From the NCBI GenBank assembly GCA_017478185.1, contig JAFVEA010000003.1, forward strand, positions 1 to 64,000: a stretch of DNA of 64,000 nucleotides. The letters are read 5' to 3'. The DNA comes from Clostridia bacterium. GTDB taxonomy: Bacteria; Bacillota; Clostridia; Christensenellales; UBA1242. The position numbers and the translations under genes were made by a program. Each line of letters starts with the position of its first letter. Positions within the stretch are counted from its first letter, which is position 1. Below, in pieces: positions 16,901-31,900 of this stretch. Below the pieces are notes generated by a model, which was not told the origin of the DNA, did not search any database, and saw only the letters and a program-made list of their open reading frames with translations.

Positions 16901-19900
16901 GTTGAAACAACCTCAACAGATTTTGACTATCATTATTATAGATACTACGAAGGAAACGAAATAAGCATTGACTATAATAAAATGATAGCGCGTGTTGGTG
17001 TTTATCGTGTTTATGTTGAAGGAAAGTCAAGCAGCAACTATACAGGAACAACAACAAATTTTGCAACAATAACAGTTAAGAAAAATTTGAGCACAAACGA
17101 AAACATTGGGCATGTTATTCACACAACAAGTGCAACGGGAACTGGAGCGTTCACTTATGACGGTGATGCAAAAACTTTGAATGAATATTTCTTGTATGAC
17201 AAAGGGATTTATGCCACAGCGCTTACAAAAGTTGAGGGAGTGGACCACTTGGTTGTTGATGGCATAGACTATGGAACAAATTATTATTATTATGAAAGCG
17301 GTTCAACTTATTATTATAAACTTCAACAAGGCACTGACTATACTTTTGTTTATGTTTCAAGCACAGATGTTTCTGCCCCAAGCGAGCTTACTTCTGTTAC
17401 GCCAAGAACTCCGGGCAGATATTATGTTAGAGTTCAAGGGCTGGGCTTATACACAGATTATTATGACACCGACAAAAACACCACAGGCTATCAATTTTCA
17501 AGCCTTGTCATAAACCAACGAGCTATAACAGACTCAAAAGTTGGGGTTATACTTGCAGAGGGAAGCTATGAGTATGACGGCTTGGCTCATTACCCAAGCG
17601 GAGATGAGATAACAGTTTATTACACTACAATTTCAGCCACAGCGCTTGAAACTGTGACTTTAGCTAATAACGAAGAGGAAGACCACTTGGTTGTTGACGG
17701 CATAGACTACGGCACAAATTATTATAAACTAACATCAACCTATTATTATAGGCTTGTGGAGAACACTGATTATACTGTTAGCTATCAACAAGACGGACAA
17801 ACAATTGATAAAGACGACATAATTAACGGTGGAGTTTATCAAGTTGTTTTAACTGGAATGGGGAACTTCAGCTCAGCAAGAGGGGCAAACTTTGAAATAA
17901 CTGTTCCAGCTTTGGAAGTTGATGGCATTAAGTTTGATTTTGAAGAAGTTAATGGAGTTCTTCAAACAACATATAATGGACGTGAACAACGCCCAACAGT
18001 TTTGCGTGTTTATGTAACTGTTAACGGCACAGAATATGACCTTGCCACAACAGACTATGTTGTGTCTTACAGCGGAAATTTTACAGATGTTCAATATAAT
18101 AACAATGAGGTTGTTGCTGGCGGAAAGGTTGTGATAATTCCAACCAATGATGCCTACACTGGCTTAATTTCAAGAGATGTTAAAATTTTGCCTTACAACT
18201 TAAGTGATGCCACAATCGAGCTTGATTATGACACCCACGAGTTTGCGGGCAAACAACTCACCCCAGATGCCACAGTTTATTTTGGGGTAAGTGAGTGGGA
18301 CGGAGTTTCATCTCAAGCTCCAACAAGCGGAAGCGGAACTGAAGCAGACCCATACATAATAGACAGCGCCGCAAAACTTGCGTATTTATCAAAAAACCCA
18401 ACAAGCGCAAATGTTGTTGGCAAATATTTCTTGCAAACTGTTGATATAAATTTAAATAACTATAAGTGGACACCAATCAACAACTCAACCAGTTTAACAA
18501 CAAAAATTAACGGAGAAACTGTTTCAATAGATTATTATTATGATGGTGGAAATCACACAATCCATAACTTATATATAAACAGCATTGCAGGAGGCACTCG
18601 TAGAACAGGGCTTTTTGGAACAGTTTCAAATGGATATATAAAAAACTTGAGCATAGAAAATGCCGATATTTATGCTGAGTGCACAAACACAACTGGTGTT
18701 GAAGTCGTTATTGGAACATTTGCAAGTTATCAAGTTACTGACAGTTCTTTTGAATTTTTAAACCTAAAAGCCAAAAATGTTAAGATAAGTGGGCACGTCA
18801 GTGGAACTGGTGCTTTTAGGGTTGGTGGAATTGTTGGTTATATGAATGACGCAACAATAGATGGTTGTGAGTTTGAAGGAAGCATAACAACAACAAAAGA
18901 AGAAGCAACAGCAAACCTTATGGGATTTGGTGGAATTGTTGGTGTTGTGGGCTCTGCTGCGACCAATGTTGTGATTTCAAACAACATAAACAAAGCAAAT
19001 ATAGAAGCAAAAGAATCAGTGCCTATAAATGCATATTTTGGTGGAATTGTTGGTTATATTGCTACAGCAGAAGGCGTTAAAATTTTAAAAAATAAAAACT
19101 ACGGCAACATTTCAGCAGTTTATTGCAATAAAAATATAAAATATTTTGGTGGAATTGTTGGTTCTTGCAATTGTGATAATGTTAATGCCGTTATAGTGGC
19201 TGATTGTGAAAACTATGGAAATATAACAGCTATAGCTGAAACATTCACAAAGCCAGATACAGGCTCTCACCGTACATATGTTGGTGGAATTGTTGGATGT
19301 CAAACTGGGGCTTATACATATGCAATAACAATAACTCGCTCAGCAAACCATGGTAAAATTTATATAAACAACACTCAGAGTGCGCAAGTGTCATATGGGG
19401 CTGGTGGCATTGCGGGGCTTTGTTATGGCATTGATATTCAAAATTGTTATAATGATGGAACTATTTGCGGGACTGGAACTGAAGAAAGCACACTTGTATT
19501 GGGGGGATTGGTTTCATATCAAGGAAATCCTTCATATTTGCAACTTAAAAATTGTTATAACGCTAGTGCTGTTTTAAGTGGCATAAACAGCCGAAACCGT
19601 ATAGGTGGAATTTTGGGTGGAGCAACTAGCAACAGTGTTACTGCAACAAGGCAAAACATTGTTAATTGTTATTATGACACTGATGTTGTTGATGACGGAA
19701 TAGCGCCATTTAGTCCAGTTTATACTCCAGACAACGTAAAAGGAGGTATGATAAGTTCTTTATACGGTTCAAACTGCTTGGGGCTTTTGTCTTCGCAAAT
19801 GAAGTCACAATATAGTGGAGTGGCTCCAAGTGGAATGTTTGGCTTTGCAAAAGATGATTGGGAGTTTGTTTCAGGGTCCTACCCAAGGTTTAAAACAGCT

Positions 19901-22900
19901 CAAGATGTTTATGGTGCCAGCCTTTGGGACGGCACAAACGAAGCTCCAACTCTTCAAAACACAAGTGCATCAAACAGCGCCACAAACCCATTTATTATCG
20001 ACACCGCCGCAAAACTTGCTTGGCTTTCAGCAAATGAAGACACTGCCAAAGGCAAATATTATTTGCAAACTGTTGACATCAACTTAGCTGGGCGCAATTG
20101 GACGCCAATAAACCCAACTGCAACTGGCAGAGCTTATTATTATGACGGAAATGGCCACACAATTTATAACATGAACATAAATTTTGCAAAGGTTACAAAC
20201 ACAAATTCAACTAACCATGCCTATGTTGGACTTTTTGGAAAAACAGCTGGTTATGTTAAAAACTTAACCATTAATGGCGGAAAGATGAATGTTTCACAAA
20301 GTGTTTATGGGGGCTACATTTTGGCGGGAGTTATTGCTGGAGAAGCAGCTGGTAACTCAAAAACAATTGAAAACTGCCATGTTCTTAATTATGAAATTGT
20401 AGCGTCAAAAACATCAATTGGGCAAGATGCCAAAGCTGGTGGAATTGTTGGAAACATTGCTGCTGATGATGTGACAATAACAAACTGTTCATCAGAGTGT
20501 AACATAAGCATGATGTCTTCTTCAACAACAACATCTGTTGGTGGAATTGTTGGTTCTGGTTACAGGAATTTAACAGTAACAAACTGTTCAAATTTTGGAA
20601 AAATAAATGTGATTTCAGGAAACACCGCTCGTGTTGGTGGAACCATTGGTTTTGCAACTTATAACTCAACAAGCACAACTCACACAACAATAAGTGAGTG
20701 TTCAAACTACGGAGATATTTATGCCAAAGCATCTCAAAACAATTCTTGTGTTGGTGGAATCGTTGGATATGAAAACAGTCAACAGGCGGGTTCAAGCAGT
20801 TATGTTTCTGATTGTTTTAATGCTGGAAACTTGCTCGCAGAAGTTGCAATAACAACAACCGGCAGCGCTAGGCCTTGTGTTGGTGGAATTGTTGGTTTTG
20901 TTTATGGAAAAAACAACGCAAATGACATTCAAATTTTAAGGTGTTTGAGTGTTGGCTCAGTTGGAGCTATTAGCGGAAACAATGTTGACTATATAGGTGG
21001 AGTTGTTGGAGGAATTCAAAACAACTATTTTAGCATAACAAATTGTTATTATAACTATGAAACAGTGGCAAGCGGAAACTGGGAGCAAAGCGTAACTTAT
21101 TTGGGAAACACAAACACCCTAAATCTTTTGTGGGGGAATGGCAGCTCTCGTGCAACAATAACAAACTCTTTGCCACTTTCAACCGCACAAATTCAATCAA
21201 CAACAGACAACATTGCAAACTTGGGTTCAAACTGGACTTTTGAGGCAGGTAAATACCCAACATTAAACACCGCAGTTTTGCCACTTAAGGCAACTGGGTG
21301 GGATGGAGCTTCTTCAGAGCAGCCAACATTGTTGAACTCAAACTTGGCAAACAGTGAGGCAAACCCATACATCATAGACACCGCCGCAAAACTTGCTTGG
21401 CTTTCAGCAAATCCAAACACTGCCTCAGGCAAATATTATTTGCAAACTGTTGACATCAACCTAAACAACAAATTATGGACGCCAATAAACAACTTAAACG
21501 CATCTGGCAATCAAAAAATTTATTATTATGACGGCGGAAATCACACAATTTATAATTTGTATGTTAACAAAACATCGAGCACTTCAAATAACAGATTTGT
21601 TGGGCTTTTTGGTTATGTTTCAAGTGGATACCTTAAAAACTTAACCTTAAATGGCGGAAGTGTTTCTGTTGAAAAAACAAATTCAGGAACAGCTAGAGCA
21701 GCAGCTTTTGTTGGAGTCCAAGTTGGAACAGATGAATTTGTGTTTGAAAATTTGCACAACATTGGTGTTAACGTAACAGTTTCAATAACTTACGCTTCAA
21801 GCGCATCTGAGTGTAGCGTTGGTGGAATTGTGGGTTATGTTGGAACAGCAAAAATAATAAATTGTTCAAACACAGGAACAATATCTTTTGGTAGTATCAC
21901 AACCACTAAGGATGTTATGCTTGGTGGAATTGTTGCGCAGAGTGCTCAAGAAAATTCAATTGTAATTATAAAAGATTGTGTTAACTATGGTTTAATCACA
22001 AGTGTGGCAACAGCAAACAACACAACATGTCATGTTGGTGGAATTGCTGCAGCTTTAGGACACGCAACAGCAAATTACTCAATGACAAACTGCTTAAACT
22101 ATGGTGAAATAAATCTTAACTCAAATATTTCTTTTGAAGTTGGTGGAATTGTTGGAAGGTCAACTCAATATGGCTCTTTCACCGATTGTTTTAACTATGC
22201 TAATATAACAGTGGAGTCAAACACAACTGGCACATCAACTCAAGCCGTTGGTGGAATTGTTGGAAGATTTAAAGATGCATACACAACCAATCAGCTCATA
22301 AGGTGTGGAAACTATGGAGATATATATGCAAAAATGGCCCAAAATGTTTCTGTATCAAACATTATTGGTGGACTTATTGGAATAAGTTATGGCGGAGTTT
22401 TTGAAAACTGCTTTAACCAAGGAAATCTTGTTTCAGAATATTATGGAACAAAAAACGAAGAAGTTGGTGGATTTATTGGAAACACTTATGGTGGAGCTGG
22501 AGACACATTCACAAATTGTTATTCAACAGGTTATATTACTTATACAAACAGCGCAGATTATATTGGTGCTTTGATTGGTATGAAACAAAACAACGCCAAT
22601 GTAACATTAACAAATTGTTATTATAATTCAGACAATTTAACTCCAACAGTTGCTCCATTTTCTGGAGCTAAGTATGCAACCACTGGATTTGGATATAAGT
22701 ATGCCACAACCCCAACAACAAAAATTGATGATTTGCCACAAGTTTCATTAACAAATGTTTCAGGCCTTGAAACTTCAGCAATGCAAAGCTCAGCAAACGG
22801 AACAGCCCCAAGCGGAATGACAAACTTTGATTCATCAGTTTGGGCATTTTCAAGCGGGGAATACCCAAGGCTAAAAACAAGTGTTAAAGGCCTAAAAATT

Positions 22901-25900
22901 GAATCTGGCTATGAGACTACATATGGGGCTAACTTTGATGTTTCAGATGGCGGAAGTGTTACAATCAAGGCAATAGAAAATTCAAACTTCACATACCCTA
23001 GCTCTAAATCAAAAACTTTTACAATAACCCAAAGGGCAATGATTGAAGAGGGTGAATCAGGGAATGTTGTTAACGCAGTTATGACTTTGGAAGATAGCTC
23101 AAAAGACTATCGCAACAAAGCTTTCACAGTTGGTGACGGAATCACTTTAACTGTTGCCGACAACAATTTGGACGGAGTGAGTTACACATTAGAAAAAGGC
23201 ACTGACTATGATGTTGTTTATAGAACAACAAATGTTTACACTGAAGGTATGACAAGTGAAACTATTAAAGACGCAGGAACATATTATGTGTTTATTGTTG
23301 GAAGGGCAGGCGGAAACTATTCTGGCTATAACTTCGCCCAATTCACAGTTAACAAAATAAGCTTATATAATGCTGATGACATAACATTGCCAACAAGTTT
23401 AGATTTTGATTATGATTATAACAACACAGAAAAAACGCCAACAGCAACATTAACATACACTGGCTCTGGCACCGTCATACAGCTTTTTAGTGGCACAACA
23501 AATACAACAGATTATACAATAACTTACTCAGACAACATAGATGCAGGAACAGCCACAATAACAATAACAGTCACAAGCGACAACACAAATTTCGAAAATG
23601 GCTCATATAAAACAAAAACATTCACAATAAACAAGCGTAATATAGCTAACACAACGATGACGCTTGCGTATAGCACAAAACCATACACAGGTGCAGAACT
23701 AAAACCAGGGGTTACACTAAAAGACTTTGTAGGAGCAACGAATGAAATAACACTTTTGAGCAACAGGGTAAAAAGTTTGACGGGTTATACAATAACTTAT
23801 TCAAACGATTGCACAAATATTGGAGAAAAAACAGTAACAGTGCTCGCAACGAGTTCTAACAAAAATTATACAGGCTCAATTTCATCTTCTTACACAATCA
23901 CACAAAGAAGTTTAAACGATGTTACAGTTGTTTTATCATCAAATAGCTTTGTGTTTAATGGAACATCTCAAGTTCCAACCATTGGTTCAAATTCAGTTTC
24001 TTATAACACTCAAAGTTTAACAGAAGGCACGCATTATACAGTTAGCTATAAAAACTCATCAGGCGCAACAGTAACGGCAAACAATATTATAGCAGCTGGA
24101 ACATATTATGTTGTTTTAACTGCAAAATCTGGCACAAACAACTATAGCGGAACAAAAGAAGTTGAGTTCACAATAGCAAAAGCCACTACATCAAACGCAA
24201 CTATAACAGTAACTGTTGCAAGTGTTGCTGATCAGCAATGGACTGGTTTAGCCATAAAGCCAACTCCAGGAGTTGTGTCAGTTGTGATAAATGGAGAAAC
24301 TGTTGATTCAAGTTATTATGGTTCATCAATTTCATATAGCACGGCAAACCCAACAGATATTGGAACATACACAATAACAAGAACCATAACTGGAGATAAC
24401 GTTAACGCAACAGGCACAACAACATTTGCAATCATTCAAAGAGATATGACAGATGCCACAATAACTTTGGAATATTCAGAAACCCCTTATGTTGCATATA
24501 AGCGTGAACCAGCAGTGACAAACATAACACTATTAGGTTATAGCGGAGTGCTTCCAAGCGCAAGTGATTATACGGTTACGTATAGCGATAATAAAGACGC
24601 AGGAACAGCAAGAGCTACATTAACATTTACAAACAATTTTAGTGGAACAGCTTTTAAAGACTTCACAATTTCAAAAGTTTTGTTAACTGATTTATCAAGA
24701 ATAACAACAACATTTAAAGATGGCTCAAAAGTCATAACAAATGGTGATGAAATCACTTACAACAAAGCAAATCACAAGATAAGCGTAACTGTTAAAGACA
24801 GCGGGCGTTTAGACTCCAATGGAGACCCAGCAGGTGATGTAACCTTGTCAGGTGTAAAAGCTTATGAGGTTAAATATTATTATAAACAAACCTCATCCAG
24901 CTCATATAGCACTATTGACCCAGACACCCAAATGACAAATATTGGGTTCTATAAAGTTGAAGTTGTGGGGATGAATGCAAATTATAGCAATACTCCAACA
25001 GTTTCTATGGAATTTAAAATCGTCGCCGCAGACCTTCCTAGTGGCGTAATAACATTTACGTCAAGGGATTTTGCTTCAAACAGTTTGGATTCAAACGGTG
25101 TTCCAAATGCAATAAGTTTGCCAACTCCAACAATTCAAGATGGTGTATTAACTGTTGGAACAGATTTCACCTATGCAATAACCGATGGGCCAACTGGGCT
25201 AACTGACTGGAACGCAACTTCTGCTGTTCAAGCTGGAGAATACACCGTTACAATCACAGGTCAAAACAACTATGCTAACTCAACAACAACAGCAAAATGG
25301 GTAATAAACAAAATAGATGCTAAAAACTTGTTGTTCACAATTACTGGTGCACCTTTCACATATAATGGGTCAAATCAAAAGCCAACAGTGTCTGATATCG
25401 TGGTTAAAGTAAACACAAGCGCCACGGTTTTGAATAGCAATTATTACACCACCACAATAACAAACAATGGTGGAACAGATGCAGGAGAATATTCTGTTAC
25501 AGTGACCGTTGCTGGGAATAACATTAACACGGAAGAACTAACAAAATATTATAGCATAGACAAATTAAACATAACTGGCGCAACGGTAACAGTTGATAGC
25601 GCAACATTCTCGATGACGGACATAGATCCAAACAACCAAACAAGAAGTGTTCAAAAAGGCTCATTAACTGTGCCAACAAAAGACTACACACTTTCAATAA
25701 CTGGTAGGACAGATGGGCTAACTGGGTCAACTGCCTATACATCATCAACAGGAAAAAGAGCAGGAACTTATAACATAACAGCCACAGTAAACAATGACTC
25801 AACAAACTTTACGGGAACCGCAACAGGAACTTGGGTCATTAATCCCGCAACACTTCAAAGCATGAACCTAACTCTAAACCCAACAAGTTATAGTTACACC

Positions 25901-28900
25901 GGCTCAGCCATAGAGCCAACAGTTGGGAATGGAATAAGCTTACATGGCGTTAAAGTTGCGGGCAACTCAAACTTTATTGATTCGAGTTATTATGGAAATT
26001 ACACTTATTCTTACTCTAACAACATTGCAGTTGGGGCAGCGGATGGAGCAACCCCACCAACAGTTACTGTAACTTTGGGGTCAGATAGCTATGGATGCCA
26101 AAACATAACTGGTTCAAAGTCTGCTAAGTTCTCAATAACTGGAGTTGATATTTCAACAGACTCCACCATAAAAGTTACATTAACATACGGCGGCAATGAT
26201 TATGTTGTTTATCAAAGCGGGGCAAACATAAATGCTTTAACAATTCCTTATAACAACGCAACCATTAAACCAACAGTGAAAGTGGAGGACGCAAACAGAA
26301 CTTTAACTTTAAACACTGATTATACGGTTAACTTTCCAAGTGATGTTAAAGCTGCAGGGCAAAAAACAATAACAATCACAGGGAAAGACGGCAGTGCATA
26401 TTCTGGAACAATCACTCCATACTACACAATTTCAAAACGTAGTTTAGAAGATACAGAAATAACACTTGAATTTGACACACACGCTTACACTGGTTCAGCA
26501 TTAAAGCCAACAATAACATTAAGCTATACTGGCGCTGGAACTAAATATAATATTTTTACAAATAAAACGGCAGATATTGGTAATTACAAAATACAATATT
26601 TTAGCAACATAGACGCAGGAACCGCCACAGCAAGGGTTACAGCAAAAGACGAGAGTGTAAACTTTGTGGGAGGCACATATAAAGAGGCAACTTTCACAAT
26701 CACGAAGCTTTCAATGGCTGATGCAACCATTACAAACTTGACTATAACAAAAGTTTATAATGGAACAGCTCAAGGCGTAAGTTCAAGTGATTTGGGAATA
26801 ATTAAAATAGATGACTACGAACTTGTCTATGGAACAGACTATACAATTGCTTCAACAACACGAATAAATGTTGGAAGCGTGTCAGTTACATTAACAGGAA
26901 GTGGCGCAAACATTGACACCACAACAAAAAATGTAACGCTTGAAATCACGCCAGCAATCATAAGCTCAATAACAATCAGTGGAAGTAACATAACTTATGA
27001 CGGCCAAGTTCACAAACACACAATAACAGGGGTTACAACCCAAAATGGCTTAAACATTACAACAGGCTCGCTTAATAATGAAACTTTAAATGACATTTTA
27101 ACAACTTCTTACACCTATAATGGAGAAACAATCACATCTGGCTTTAAAGATGTTGGAACATATCGTGTTACTGGAACTCACAAGAGCGCAAACTATGACG
27201 GTTCAGCTTATGTTGAATACGAAATCACAAAACGTCCTTTAAGTGATGCCACAATTGTTTATCACCTAAATTCAGCAGAAGGAGAGGTTGTTAACAACAA
27301 CTATAGCGCTCAATTTGACAACACAGCCAAAAAAGTTGTGCCAGTGATAACTTACAACAACACTCCTCTTTTAGAGCTTGAAAGCACAGCATATGAGTTA
27401 AGCTATTCAGCTGAAGAATTTGTTAACAGCGGAAGTTATTCACTTACAATAAATTCAGAAAATAGCAAAAACTTTAGCGGAAGTGTAACATTTAATTGGA
27501 CAATCACACCGCTAACGTTTGACTCAACAAACTTTACAATCACAATTGCAAACAACTTAACATACAACGGTTTGGTTCAAATTCCAGCGGCAAGTGATGT
27601 AACAATTTCATATAATGCAGTCACCGGATTAAGTGGCAATATTGCAACGGACAAAATCACTGTTGCAAAGGTTTCTAGTGACGCGAGCTCTAGCGCTGGC
27701 ACTCACAACGTTAATGTGAGTGTGTCTGGGGTTGCCAATGTGACAAATGGAACACGAACAGTTCAATACACCATCAACAAGCGCTCAATTGCAGAAGATG
27801 ACGCATTAAATGTGTTCACATTTATTCTTGATGGAACAGATTTTGCCTACACTGGTTCAGAAATTAAGCCAACATTAACAACGGCAACATATAAATATAA
27901 CAACGGGTCAGCTATAACTGTTCCTTGCTCGCTTAGTTACAGAAACAACATTAGCGCTGGGACTGCAACAGCAATTGTAACAGCAGATAATTCATCAAAC
28001 TTTAAGGACTCAAGAGAGCTTCAGTTCACAATCAGTTCAACCACTTTGCCAAGCCTAGACCCAATTGCTGATGTAACCTACAACGGCTATGACCAAACAC
28101 CAAACATTATTTTGATTCACAATGGCAAAACGCTTGTTCAAAATGTTGACTATGTTGTTAAGTTCTATCGTGATGAGGTTCCTTTAGCTGACCTCACAAA
28201 TAATGAACTAACTAACCTCACAGATGATGAACTTACAACTGACCTCACAAATGTTGGAGAGATAACAGTTAAAGTTTCGGGCATCTCAAGTTTTAGTGGC
28301 TCCAAAACACAAACATTTAACATTTTGCCAAAAAGCATCAACTTGCCATATGTTGAAAAGATTTCCGACATTGTTTATGACACACAAAGCCACGCAGTTA
28401 ACCCCAAAATAATTGACCGTGACATATTAAATCGTTCTGTTTGGAGTGGAAGTTTGGCGACCGCTGTTGCGCCAAGCCTTAAAGATACAACACAAGCAAA
28501 CAGCGCTTCAAACCCATTTATTATCGACACTGCCGACAAGCTTGCATACTTAAGCAAAGAAGGAACTTGGGGGCATAACAAATTCTTCTTGCAAACTGCC
28601 GATATTGATTTGGGTGGATTTGAATGGACGCCAATAAACAAAACAAGCGCAGATTTATCTTTGGTTTATGACGGCGGAAACCACACAATTTACAACTTGA
28701 GCATAACAAACGCTAATTCAGCTTATGTTGGATTGTTTGGAAGGCTTTCAGGAAGCGCAAGCATCAAAAACTTAACTATAAACGGCGCAACAATAAGTTA
28801 CACAAATTCAGGCTTATTTTATGTTGGAGCTTTTGTTGCTCAAAGCGTTGCAAGCGATAGCCTCACTTCAAAATATGAAAACTTAAAAACAATTAACGCA

Positions 28901-31900
28901 ACCATAAGCGCCACTCAAACAAGCGGAAGTAGTAGTGTATTTATTGCTGGAATTGTTGGTTGTGCTGAGTTTGGCGTGTTTGAAAATTGTTATTCTTCAG
29001 CAAACATTTCTGCTCAAGCAACGGGTTATATTAATGCTGGTGGAATTGTTGGGCGTTGCGTAAACACTTATCTAATTTCAAACTGTGAAAATGCAGGAGC
29101 AATTTCAGGTCAAGCAACAGAAAACTTGTATGTTGGTGGAATTGTTGGGTATGCACTTTCTCCAAACACAGAAACAACACCAAACGCAACAAAATCATAT
29201 GTTAAAAATTGTTTAAACACAGGAGCAATTTCAGGTCAAGCAACATCCAACGTAGCTAGTGTTGGTGGAGTTGCTGGAGTTTTGGGCTATGCCGACATCT
29301 CAAACCTCAAAAACACAGGAAATATTGTTGGAACAACAGAAGGCTCAACCTCGCAATGTTGCACCGGTGGAGTTGTTGGAAATGTTAGCGTGGCTTCAAC
29401 AAACAAAACTCATGTTGAGTATTACATAAAATGTTTGGTTAACACCGGAAATGTTTATGGAAGCTCACCAAAGCAACAACAAGTTGGTGGAATTTGGGGA
29501 AGAATGCACGCAAGATATAACATTACATACAATGTTACAGAAGTTTATAACATTGGTTATGTAAGATATGGAGTGGAGGCCACCCCAGGCACAGTATCAG
29601 ACAGAAACTATGGAATTGGATTTACTTATTCTTACAATCAAGCAGGTGACACAAACTCTATTCAAGTAAGCAACCGCTATTGCAACTCCGACACAATTGG
29701 TTTGGGCGCAGAAGATTGGCCAAATTCTTATGTGGCACAAGCAAACAACTCGTTAACAACAGCTCAAATGAGGTCACAAAGTGACGGCGTTGCGCCATCT
29801 GGAATGGTTGGCTTCACAACAGAAAACTGGATTTTTGAAGCTGGAAAATACCCAGAGCTTAAAGAGGCTGTTGGGGCAAGCGCAAAATCAGTTTGGGATG
29901 GAACTTCTTCAGAGCAGCCAACCCTTTTGGACCCAACAAACGACACAAACAGCGAATCAAACCCTTATGTAATCGACAGCGCAGACAAACTTGCTTGGCT
30001 TTCACAAAATCCAGGCACTGCCTCAGGCAAATATTATATTCAAACTGTTGACATTGATTTGGCAAATCACTCTTGGAGGCCTATTGGAAGCAACACAAGC
30101 CATTATTATTTCTATAACGGACAAAACCACACAGTTTATAACCTTAATGTTGATGGAACATATCGCTGGGCAGGACTTTTTGGCTTGATTGGTGGAAATG
30201 GTGAGGCTGTTGTTGGTTCAAAAATTGAAAACTTAAACTTAAATGGTGGTTATGTTCAGGCAGTTCATACAAGCTCTTCTTGGGCTGGTGGACTTGTTGG
30301 AGATTTCTATCACACAGATTCATCATATATGCAAACAATTGAAAACTGCCACGTTGTTGGAGTTACAGTTACAGCAAAAACCACAGGAACAAGCACTCAA
30401 ATAACCTATATTGGTGGACTTGTTGGACAGGCAAGATATGCAAATATTTCAAACTGTTCATCTTCAGCTATAATCACACTTGCAACAGAAGAATCAGTTC
30501 GAAACTTTGCTGGTGGACTTGTTGGACAATTAACAAATTCAACCATTTCAAACTGTGAAAATTATGCTGATTTAACATTTGACGCAATTGAAGACACCAT
30601 TGTTGATGGAGAGTCAATTGCTAGTGAACAACGCTTTGGTGGAATTGCTGGGGGTATGGCTGTTTCAACCATTGAAAACAGTGCAAACTATGGGAACATA
30701 ACAGCAAGCGTTAAAATTAGTGTGCAAATAAATGTTGGTGGAATTGTTGGTTATGTTGATAACAATGTAAACACAATTTCTGATAGCGCAAACTACGGAA
30801 ACATAACTGCTTTAAGAACAGAGGGTAGTGGCACCGTGGGTGTTGGTGGACTTATTGGGCGCATTCATAGGTCTGGAAACAAAGATGTTATCGTTACAAA
30901 ATGCACAAACTTTGGAGATGTTTATGGAAATTCTGCCTCTTCTGCAATTTGTGTTGGTGGACTTTCTGGAGTTGTTCGTGGAGCCACAATAACATACTCA
31001 GCAAACCACGGAAATATTTTTGGGTTTAGATTGACAAATACTGATATAGAAGTTGGTGGGCTTGTTGGCTCACTTCCTTCAGACAACACATCAAGATATA
31101 ACCAAGTTTCATATTGTTATTCAACAGGAACAGTTAAATCAAACAACAATTCATCTCTTATGGGTGGACTTTTTGGATCAATTGGAACAATTTCAGTTGA
31201 TCAAGAGATGCTCTTAAGAAATATAATAACAAACTGTTATTATAACACTGAAAACATATCAACTGCCACAGCTCCTTGGAGCGGAACAACATATTCTCCA
31301 ACAGCTTATGTTGGTTCAACTTTTGCCTCAGCTCTTACTGGCTCAGAATATGCATCAAACTTTGTTTCAAATGGTGGCCTCACAACAGTTCAAATGCAAA
31401 GTTTGAGCAACGGAACAGCCCCAAGCGCAATGGAAGGATTTAGCGCACCATGGATATTCACACAAGGCGAATACCCAAGCTTGTCTAGTGCCTCAAATGC
31501 GTCTAACTATGGGTTGATTTATGGCAAAGATTACACTCTTTCTTATAAAAAATCAACAGATAACGGCGCAACTTGGTTAGATGTGGTTAACCCAACTTCA
31601 AACATCACAGATGTTGGATTATACAAAATTTTGATAAACGCTCAAGGCAACTACATTGGCTCTCGTGAAGTTATGTTTAAAATTGTTCCAAAAGATATTA
31701 GCGATAGCGCTGAGTTTGTGATAACTTCAGCATCAAACCTTGTTTATAACAACACAAGCCAAACTTCAAACGCTATCAGTAATATTTTGTGGAAAGATTT
31801 GGAAACAGACGGAACCATTTTGGCAACCGTTCCAACAAGTGGATATTCAGTTACAGCCAGCGGAGATAACAAAAACGCTGGAACAAGAACAGTTGTGGTT

